NCBI RefSeq assembly: GCF_938030815.1
Contig: NZ_CALHII010000204.1
Location: forward strand, 1-36,175
Reading direction: 5' to 3'
DNA from: an uncultured Campylobacter sp.
GTDB lineage: Bacteria; Campylobacterota; Campylobacteria; Campylobacterales; Campylobacteraceae
DNA length: 36,175 nucleotides
A model generated the notes under the pieces. It did not search any database, had not been told where the DNA came from, and was given only the letters and a program-made list of their open reading frames with translations. Made by a program: the position numbers and the translations under genes. Positions 30,483-36,175 of the stretch are shown piece after piece (positions within the stretch are counted from its first letter, which is position 1; each line of letters begins with the position of its first letter).

Positions 30483-31217
30483 ATGCAAAATGATCAAATT
30501 CAGACGATAAAACCGGGCGCAGTCTTTATCGGCGATGCGCACGCGGGCGCGAGCAGGTCGCAATTTTTGAAATTCTTGCGCGCGCTGCGTTCTGCACAAA
30601 GCTTGCCGCCTCAAATTTTTATGATGGGCGATATGTTTGATTTTTTAGCAAACACGACTTACGTGCAGCGCTTCTACAAAGAGGAGATTGCACTAATAAA
30701 CGAGCTGTCGCAAAAATGCGAAATTTTTTACTTCGAGGGCAACCACGATTTTAATCTGCGCGAAATTTTCCCCCGCGCAAAAGTTTATCCAAACGACGTG
30801 CAGCCCGTTAAATTTATGAGCGAGAGTGGCGAAGCGGTACAGATCGCGCACGGCGATCTGTTTTTGCCGCACCTGACGCAGTTTGCGCTGCTTTCGCTGC
30901 GAAATAGAGCTTTTCTGAAATTTATGGATCTGCTCGATCGCGCTTTGAAATTTAAAATTTCAAAGATGATCTTAAAATCGCAGGAGGGGAAAAACCTCTA
31001 CAGAAAAATGCCGGATTTCAAGGCCATAATTGCGCCAAAGATCGATTTTTACGCGGCAAATTTGATCATCGAGGGGCATTATCATCAAGATGAAATTTTA
31101 TATTTTGGCGAAAAAAAATATATAAATTTATGCTCGTTCGGGGTTAGGAGCAAAATTTACGAGGTCGCAAAAAGCGAAAAATTTATGCTAATTCCAAAAA
31201 ACTTAAACTTAAATTAG
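30483..31217 (+). CDS. LpxH-like metallophosphoesterase (UDP-2,3-diacylglucosamine hydrolase candidate)
   Basis: The 244-residue calcineurin-type protein has GDAHAG (metal site), MMGDMFDFL, EGNHDFNLRE, IAHGDLF and IIEGHYHQDE, the five metallophosphoesterase blocks. Full-length similarity is to LpxH, which makes lipid X for lipid A. In Epsilonproteobacteria this step is ascribed to a divergent enzyme called LpxJ, and I cannot tell which form this is. Hydrophobic residues in AIALINELSQ and FALLSLRNRAFLKFMDLLDRAL fit membrane association. lpxB lies 1.6 kb upstream. It starts 42 bases after argC and precedes serB, which has its own promoter. Confidence 0.8.
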   Translation: MQNDQIQTIKPGAVFIGDAHAGASRSQFLKFLRALRSAQSLPPQIFMMGDMFDFLANTTYVQRFYKEEIALINELSQKCEIFYFEGNHDFNLREIFPRAKVYPNDVQPVKFMSESGEAVQIAHGDLFLPHLTQFALLSLRNRAFLKFMDLLDRALKFKISKMILKSQEGKNLYRKMPDFKAIIAPKIDFYAANLIIEGHYHQDEILYFGEKKYINLCSFGVRSKIYEVAKSEKFMLIPKNLNLN

Positions 31218-31218
31218 C

Positions 31219-31224
31219 TATAAT
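31219..31224 (+). promoter_or_regulatory. Putative -10 box of the serB-tal-pilT operon (TATAAT)
   Basis: TATAAT in TTAGCTATAATTCC lies 24 bases before the serB ATG, and AGGA at 31240-31243 is a ribosome-binding site. Confidence 0.5.
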
Positions 31225-31248
31225 TCCTAAATTTTTGCGAGGATATTT

Positions 31249-31872
31249 ATGATAAAGCTTTGTGTTTTCGACTTTGATTCTACGCTGATGGACGGCGAAA
31301 CAATAGGTTTTTTCGCCGCTAAAATGGGCACGCAGCGACAAGTTAGCGAAATTACGAAGCGGGCGATGGCGGGAGAGCTTGATTTTTTCGAGAGCCTTAG
31401 CGAGCGAGTGGCGCTTATAAAGGGGATGAAGCTTAGCGATGCTAAAGCTATCGCAGAAAGCCTGCCTTTCGTTTGCGGCGCTAGCGAGATCATCGCGTAT
31501 CTGAAAAATAAAGGCATAAAAGTGATCGTCTTTAGCGGCGGATTTCATCTAGCCACGGACGCCGCGCAGAAAAAACTGGGTTTTGACGCGAGCTTTGCGA
31601 ACTATCTGCATGAAAAAAACGGAATTTTAACCGGGCTTTTCGGTGGCGAGATGATGTTTGGATACTCAAAAGGTACGCTGCTTGCGCAGCTTAAATCGCT
31701 GATGGGGCTAGATACTAGCGAGGTCATGTGCGTGGGAGACGGCGCGAACGACGTTTCGATGTTTCGCGAGGCGGGGCTTAAAATCGCCTTTTGCGCGAAT
31801 GAAATTTTAAAAGAACACGCGAGCGTCTGCATTGAAAAAAAGGATTTGAAGGAGATTATGAAATATGTATGA
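31249..31872 (+). CDS. serB: Phosphoserine phosphatase SerB
   Basis: SerB makes serine from phosphoserine. The 207-residue HAD-family protein has motif I FDFDSTLMDGE (nucleophile and acid-base Asp), motif II VIVFSGGFH, the capping-domain helices (MAGELDFFESLSERVALIKG) and motif IV CVGDGANDVSMFREAG. The length equals the Campylobacter norm. It overlaps tal by eight bases, so serB, tal and pilT share a transcript. Confidence 0.95.
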   Translation: MIKLCVFDFDSTLMDGETIGFFAAKMGTQRQVSEITKRAMAGELDFFESLSERVALIKGMKLSDAKAIAESLPFVCGASEIIAYLKNKGIKVIVFSGGFHLATDAAQKKLGFDASFANYLHEKNGILTGLFGGEMMFGYSKGTLLAQLKSLMGLDTSEVMCVGDGANDVSMFREAGLKIAFCANEILKEHASVCIEKKDLKEIMKYV

Positions 31873-32872
31873 TAAAGCCCTAAATTTCAGCCTTTGGTGC
31901 GACTTTTTGGAGCGCGATTTTATCGATAAAGATTTCGACGAGCTGATCAAAAAAGGGATAATTAACGGCGCGACTTCCAATCCCGCGATCTTTAAAAACG
32001 CAATCCTAAGCTCTCCCGCATACGACTCGGCTAAAGAGGAATTTAGAAAAAAAGAGCCTAAAAAACTGTATGAAATTTTAGCCACTGCGGACATCAGAAG
32101 TGCGGCGGAGAGCCTGCTTAAAAATTTCATTAACGGCGATGACGGCTTTGTGAGTATCGAGGTTGATCCATGCTTTGCAGACGACGCCGAGGCGATGTAC
32201 CGCGAGGGCAAGCACCTATATAGCACGATCGGCATGCCAAACGTTATGATAAAAATCCCTGCTACGAAGGCAGGCTACGAAGCGATGCGCGATCTGCTAA
32301 AAAAAGGGATCAGCGTAAACGCGACCTTGGTTTTTTCGCCGGAGCAGACCGTAAAATGTATAGAGGCGATAAAAGAGGGGATTGCGGGCTTTCGCCGCTA
32401 TTTCCCTAAGGCAAATTTACCAAAAACCGTAATTAGCATCTTCGTTAGCCGCTTCGATAGGTTACTGGATGAAAAAATGGCCACGGCGGGCCTTCCTACC
32501 GGCAAAATCGGCACGATGAACGCTTCAAAATGCTACAATATCATCGCTAAAGAAAATTTAAACTACGTAAAGCCGCTGTTTGCGAGCACGGGCGTAAAAG
32601 GAGACGATCTGCCGAGGGATTACTACGTAAGCGAGCTGATGTATCCGGGCTGCGTAAATACTGCGCCGCTTGAGACGATAGAAGCCTTTATAAGCGGCGA
32701 TCAAAAACCCAAAATGCCGCCTAGCGACGCGCAGATAGAGGAATTTTTCGCTCGCGTAGCGGATGCTAAGATCGATATGAAAAAGGCGTATAAAAAGCTG
32801 CTGGATGACGGACTGGCGGCTTTTGAAGAGGCATTTAAAGAGATAATAAAAACACTTAAAAAGGAGAAATGA
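31865..32872 (+). CDS. tal: Transaldolase
   Basis: Transaldolase moves a dihydroxyacetone unit between sugar phosphates in the non-oxidative pentose-phosphate pathway. The 335-residue protein is of the long (TalB/TAL-PGI-like) type: GATSNPAIFKNAI, FVSIEVDPCFADD, VMIKIPATKAGYEAM with the Schiff-base Lys, ISVNATLVFSPEQ and VISIFVSRFDRLLDEK. It starts eight bases inside serB and overlaps pilT (ATGA). The serB-tal couple resembles the neighbouring pair in C. jejuni, as I recall (Cj0281c-Cj0282c). Confidence 0.95.
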   Translation: MYDKALNFSLWCDFLERDFIDKDFDELIKKGIINGATSNPAIFKNAILSSPAYDSAKEEFRKKEPKKLYEILATADIRSAAESLLKNFINGDDGFVSIEVDPCFADDAEAMYREGKHLYSTIGMPNVMIKIPATKAGYEAMRDLLKKGISVNATLVFSPEQTVKCIEAIKEGIAGFRRYFPKANLPKTVISIFVSRFDRLLDEKMATAGLPTGKIGTMNASKCYNIIAKENLNYVKPLFASTGVKGDDLPRDYYVSELMYPGCVNTAPLETIEAFISGDQKPKMPPSDAQIEEFFARVADAKIDMKKAYKKLLDDGLAAFEEAFKEIIKTLKKEK

Positions 32873-34089
32873 TGGCGGGTTCTATAGATTATTCGCAGTA
32901 TCAAGTTGACGCTTCTACGCTGGATTTTAAGCAGCGAGATAGGCTAAATAAATATTTGGAATTTCTAATCCAAAACGGCGGTAGCGACCTTCACATAAAA
33001 TCGGGCGCGGTTATCAGAGGGCGCATCCACGGCGAGCTGGTAAAATTTAGCAAAACGCCATTTTTGAAAGAAGATGCGATGACGCTGGCTAAGGAGCTTC
33101 TCATCACGCGCTTTCCAGAGCTCATCGAGAAAAAGAGCGTGGATTTTACCTACAAGCTAAACGAAGATTATCGCTTTCGCGTTAATATTTTCTTTCAGAT
33201 CGACGGTATCAGCGCGGTTTTCCGAACGATCCCGGTTAAAATTCCAGAGATCGACGATCTAGGTCTGCCGCCTTCGATCAAAGATATTTGCGACACGGCT
33301 ATGCGCGGCGTCGTGCTACTTACGGGACCTACGGGAAGTGGAAAGACGACAACGATCGCAAGCATGATCAATCGCATAAATAGACAAAGAACCAGCCACG
33401 TCGTTACGATCGAAGACCCCGTGGAATTCGTATTTAAAGACGATAAATGCATCATCAATCAGCGCGCTATCGGTGAGGACTGCAATAACTTCGCCGATTC
33501 GCTTCGCGCCGCGCTACGAGAGGATCCAGACGTAATATTCGTGGGCGAGATGCGTGATTTGGAAACGATCGAGACTGCGCTTCATGCCGCAGAAACGGGC
33601 CACTTAGTGTTTTCGACGGTGCACACTATTGACGCAAAAGAGACGGTAAACCGAATCATTGCGATGTTTGAGCAGGCGGAACAGGAGCGTATCCGAATGA
33701 CGCTAGCATCCGTCTTAGAGGCGGTCATCTCTCAGCGCCTTGCCCGTACTATCGAGGGCAAGCGCGTAGCCGTCGTTGAAATTTTACGCAAAAACACCCG
33801 TATTAAGGATATGATACTTGATGCGCGCGACGACGAAATTCCTGACGCGATCGCCGACGGTCGCAACACCTACGGCATGCAGACCTTCGATCAGCACCTA
33901 CTTGATCTTTACAGAGACGGCGTCATCACCCGCGAGGAGGCCCTGGATAAGGCCTCTAAGCGAAACGATCTCGATTTGCAGATAAAAAACGTGGATCTTG
34001 CCAAAAAAAGGGATTTGGCGGCGGAATCCGGAGAGAGCGCCGAGGAGATGCTCGCAGGCGAAGTCGTACAACTAAAAGAGATCCGCTAA
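32869..34089 (+). CDS. pilT: PilT-family type IV pilus retraction ATPase
   Basis: The 406-residue protein has the PilT plan: an N-terminal PAS-like domain (GGSDLHIKSGAVIRGRIHGEL), Walker A GPTGSGKT (153-160), Asp box IEDPVEFV, Walker B DVIFVGEMRD (221-230) and His box ETGHLVFSTVHT. PilT hexamers retract type IV pili. It is about 60 residues longer than typical PilT, with a charged C-terminal tail (EALDKASKRNDLDLQIKN, EEMLAGEVVQLKEIR). It overlaps tal by four bases and has no other pilus gene beside it. Either of two adjacent ATGs, 32869 or 32872, may be used. Confidence 0.9.
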   Translation: MMAGSIDYSQYQVDASTLDFKQRDRLNKYLEFLIQNGGSDLHIKSGAVIRGRIHGELVKFSKTPFLKEDAMTLAKELLITRFPELIEKKSVDFTYKLNEDYRFRVNIFFQIDGISAVFRTIPVKIPEIDDLGLPPSIKDICDTAMRGVVLLTGPTGSGKTTTIASMINRINRQRTSHVVTIEDPVEFVFKDDKCIINQRAIGEDCNNFADSLRAALREDPDVIFVGEMRDLETIETALHAAETGHLVFSTVHTIDAKETVNRIIAMFEQAEQERIRMTLASVLEAVISQRLARTIEGKRVAVVEILRKNTRIKDMILDARDDEIPDAIADGRNTYGMQTFDQHLLDLYRDGVITREEALDKASKRNDLDLQIKNVDLAKKRDLAAESGESAEEMLAGEVVQLKEIR

Positions 34090-34134
34090 GTCGTAAATTT
34101 TAAAATTCTAAATTTTTACAATTTAAAATTTTAA

Positions 34135-34168
34135 AGAATTCTGTCTGCTGCCGCGCGGGCAGAATTCT
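34135..34168 (+). terminator. Hairpin after pilT, 9-base stem
   Basis: AGAATTCTG at 34135-34143 and CAGAATTCT at 34160-34168 form a perfect stem, with CCGCGCGG in the loop region. It follows pilT by 45 bases but has no T-run on the plus strand (ATTCGTCTG follows). On the minus strand it is followed by a T/A-rich tract. It could be a factor-assisted terminator. Confidence 0.45.
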
Positions 34169-34302
34169 ATTCGTCTGTCCCATTGTGTACAAATATGCCG
34201 TGACTTGCAGGATTTAGCGTAAATTTTAATCGGCTAAATTCCGTGCGATTTTACTTCTAAATTTCATCGTGGCGCTTAAATAGATTTAAAGCAACATTTA
34301 GC

Positions 34303-34308
34303 TATTAT
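34303..34308 (+). promoter_or_regulatory. Putative -10 box of rplY-pth (TATTAT)
   Basis: TATTAT lies 31 bases before the rplY ATG in TTTAGCTATTATCACG; AAAGGA at 34327-34332 is the ribosome-binding site. Confidence 0.35.
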
Positions 34309-34338
34309 CACGCTTCATTTTTTCACAAAGGAAACCTA

Positions 34339-34875
34339 ATGTTAGAAGGTATCGTTAGAGATAGTATCGGTAAAAGGGCTTCAAAATCCCTAAAACGAGA
34401 TGGTTATCTAATCGCTAATATTTATGCGAAAGGATTTGAAAATATTAACGCAGCGTTTAAAGTAAACGACTTTATCAAGGCTATGCGCGCAAAAGAAGAT
34501 CTTCCTTTCGAGGTTAGCGTAGGTGGTAATACATATCGCGTCATCGTGCAAGAATACCAAAAACACCCCGTCACAAATACCCTAACTCACGTAGATTTGC
34601 GAGTAGTTCAGGATGACGTCGTAAGCAAATATTTAGTGCCGGTTAAGGTAACTGGCGTCGCTAAAGGGCTAAAAAATAAAGGTATTTTGGTGCAATCCAA
34701 GCGCCGTATCGCCGTAAAATGCGCTGGCAAAGATCTACCAAACGATTTTACGCTCGATGTGAGCGATCTTGACGTAGGCGATTCACTTTTGATCCGAGAC
34801 ATTCCGGTAAAAGAGGGCGTCAGCATCATTCTAGACGGCTCAGTAGCGGTAGTCGGAGTTACTTCGGCTAAATAG
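34339..34875 (+). CDS. rplY: 50S ribosomal protein L25 (TL5/CTC long form)
   Basis: L25 binds 5S rRNA in the large ribosomal subunit. The 178-residue protein has the N-terminal 5S-binding domain (LEGIVRDSIGKRASKSLKRDGYLIANIYAKG) and the extra C-terminal beta domain of the CTC/TL5 long form (YLVPVKVTGVAKGLKNKGILVQSKRRIAVKCAGKDLP, ISIILDG-like end). AAAGGA precedes the ATG. It is eight bases from pth, as in most Campylobacter. Confidence 0.95.
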   Translation: MLEGIVRDSIGKRASKSLKRDGYLIANIYAKGFENINAAFKVNDFIKAMRAKEDLPFEVSVGGNTYRVIVQEYQKHPVTNTLTHVDLRVVQDDVVSKYLVPVKVTGVAKGLKNKGILVQSKRRIAVKCAGKDLPNDFTLDVSDLDVGDSLLIRDIPVKEGVSIILDGSVAVVGVTSAK

Positions 34876-34883
34876 GGGCGCCT

Positions 34884-35441
34884 ATGATACTGATTGCAGG
34901 ACTTGGGAATCCTGCTCAGAAATACGCAGACACCAGACACAATGTCGGTTTTATGCTAATCGACGAAATTTTAAAGACGGGCGGCTTTAGCGAGCTTGGC
35001 GCGTCTAAATTCCAAGGCGAGCTTTTTAAAAAGGGCTCGCTGCTTCTTTTAAAACCCCAAACTTTTATGAACTTAAGCGGCAACTCCGTAAAGGCGGTGA
35101 ATGATTTTTACAAGCCCGAGCGCATCATTGTGGTGCACGACGATATAGATTTGGATCTGGGCGCCGTTAAATTTAAAAAAGGCGGCAGTAGCGGCGGACA
35201 CAACGGCATCAAATCGATCGATGCGCTAATCGGTGCGGATTACGAGCGCGTGCGTATCGGCGTGGGTAAAAAACAGCATGGGCAGGATGCGGCAAATTTC
35301 GTGCTTGGAAATTTTAACGAAAGCGAGCGCGAAAAGCTAGGCGAAATTTTACCCTACGTCGCGCGCGCGGTAGAGGAGCTCATTTGCTCGGATATAGAGC
35401 AGATCGCGCAAAAATTTACGATTAAAAAGGCTAGGGTGTGA
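34884..35441 (+). CDS. pth: Peptidyl-tRNA hydrolase
   Basis: Pth frees tRNA from prematurely released peptidyl-tRNA. The 185-residue protein has GLGNPAQKYADTRHNVGFMLID (catalytic His), LLKPQTFMNLSGNSV, VVHDDIDLDLG and GGSSGGHNGIKSI, with RVRIGVGK at the end of the active site. It overlaps the next gene, which starts GTG at 35438, by four bases. Confidence 0.96.
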   Translation: MILIAGLGNPAQKYADTRHNVGFMLIDEILKTGGFSELGASKFQGELFKKGSLLLLKPQTFMNLSGNSVKAVNDFYKPERIIVVHDDIDLDLGAVKFKKGGSSGGHNGIKSIDALIGADYERVRIGVGKKQHGQDAANFVLGNFNESEREKLGEILPYVARAVEELICSDIEQIAQKFTIKKARV

Positions 35442-36175
35442 AGTTATACGTAAAATATGCGGCTCTTTCCTATCTGAAGTATTTTTTTATCCTGCTAATA
35501 GCCCTTGAGTGCTTTTATGTAGGCATCGATGTGCTTACCAATCTCAAAGATTTTCCTTCAAGCGCGAATACCGCTCTTTTGTATATCGCCCTAACGGCTG
35601 CAGTCGCGCTTAGCTACACGCTGCCGCTAAGCCTCATTTTCGCGCTGATTTTAATGATGTTTAATATGATTAGAAGCAACGAGCTGGTGAGCTTTTATGC
35701 GCTTGGGGTTAGCAAAAACGCTCTGATAATCCCTCCATTTTTGATCGCACTTGCGATTACTGCAGGCTTTATAGCTTTAAATTCCACCCCGTTTGCATAC
35801 GCATTAAAATTTCAAAAGAATTTAACCGATTTATCGCCTACGGGAGGAGATATGTTTTTGAAATTTGAGGGTAAATATATCTATATCAAAGCTCTAAACG
35901 GCAAAAACGCAAATGATATAACGATCTTTAATATAGGGGATAACTCCGTTGCTTCACGCTCGCATGCAAGCTCTGGCGAATACGCAGGCAAAATTTGGCA
36001 TCTGCGCGATATAAATACCACTACTTTACCAGCGCAGCTTAAGCTTGGAGGAAGTGGATTAAGAAGTGAGTTTAACGTGCAGAGCGAGGCGCTTAAGGGC
36101 TTTGATCCAAGCTCAATTGCGAGTGTTTATGATACGAGTAATGTATATTCGATCAGGGATGCTTTGTGTTCGATC
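35438..36175 (+). CDS. LptF/LptG-type lipopolysaccharide export permease, N-terminal part
   Basis: The frame opens at GTG 35438, overlapping the pth stop (GTGA), and runs to the end of the window for 246 codons with no stop. The start reads MKLYVKYAALSYLKYFFILLIALECFYVGIDVL, followed by TALLYIALTAAVALSYTLPLSLIFALILMMFNMIRSNELVSFYALGVSKNAL, which is the YjgP/YjgQ helix pattern with the conserved NEL-ALGxS loop. A periplasmic beta-rich region begins near residue 130. These permeases (LptF, LptG) pull lipopolysaccharide from the inner membrane for transport by the Lpt bridge. Which of the two it is cannot be decided; the rplY-pth neighbour order fits C. jejuni Cj0313. Confidence 0.88.
   Translation, partial: MKLYVKYAALSYLKYFFILLIALECFYVGIDVLTNLKDFPSSANTALLYIALTAAVALSYTLPLSLIFALILMMFNMIRSNELVSFYALGVSKNALIIPPFLIALAITAGFIALNSTPFAYALKFQKNLTDLSPTGGDMFLKFEGKYIYIKALNGKNANDITIFNIGDNSVASRSHASSGEYAGKIWHLRDINTTTLPAQLKLGGSGLRSEFNVQSEALKGFDPSSIASVYDTSNVYSIRDALCSI

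Noticed and set aside
1..36175. CRISPR array, tRNA, rRNA, transposase or prophage structural genes
   Set aside because: No regularly spaced repeats, cloverleaf sequences, rRNA motifs, DDE transposase or capsid/tail proteins were found on either strand.

Overview
The window is a chromosomal segment of a Campylobacter-type epsilonproteobacterium with a moderately high G+C content, as in oral Campylobacter species such as C. gracilis, C. rectus or C. showae. I could not resolve the species from sequence alone. The evidence is the gene order tolA-tolB-pal-cpoB-slyD-fabD-mtnN-ttcA, which as I recall matches C. jejuni Cj0111-Cj0118. The couples surE-tcdA, lpxB-greA and rplY-pth-lptG-type, and the Epsilonproteobacteria-style Pal protein, point the same way. 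Genes are separated by spacers very rich in AAATTT-type palindromes.

Layout. (1) 1-5908, plus strand: a dense operon for the Tol-Pal envelope system (TolA tail, TolB, Pal, CpoB), the metal-binding chaperone SlyD, FabD, the MTA/SAH nucleosidase and TtcA. (2) 5909-7093: a gene-free repeat-rich spacer. (3) 7094-8560: an aldehyde dehydrogenase with its own promoter and terminator. (4) 8614-9892, minus strand: an AT-rich island with two tandem paralogous small lipoproteins and a PH-like membrane protein. (5) 10308-14546, plus strand: ThiL with a large repeat-rich in-frame insertion, a DUF417/RclC-like gene whose start is out of frame by one base at an A7 tract, a remodelled asparaginase-family gene lacking its catalytic threonine, and a WG-repeat protein. 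(6) 14862-17036: a two-gene RNA-repair cassette, a polynucleotide kinase-RNA ligase fusion followed by a calcineurin-type phosphoesterase. (7) 17991-26741, minus strand: a two-component system, a metal-binding DUF1104 protein, SodC, modB-modA-modD (no modC), a nitroreductase preceded by a three-hairpin element, then TcdA and SurE. (8) 27135-36175: a lipoprotein (minus), then plus-strand housekeeping genes lpxB, greA, argC, an LpxH-like hydrolase, serB, tal, pilT, rplY, pth and the start of an LptF/LptG-type permease.

The strongest candidates for something new are four. One is the kinase-ligase plus phosphatase RNA-repair pair. The second is the contiguous three-hairpin element at 24642-24820, directly upstream of the nitroreductase/molybdate genes. 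The third is the ThiL insertion, built from short repeats. The fourth is the window-wide family of inverted repeats centred on AAATTT (RAATTY-type) sites that fills the spacers and seems to have leaked into coding sequence. No tRNA, rRNA, CRISPR array, transposase or prophage structural gene was seen.
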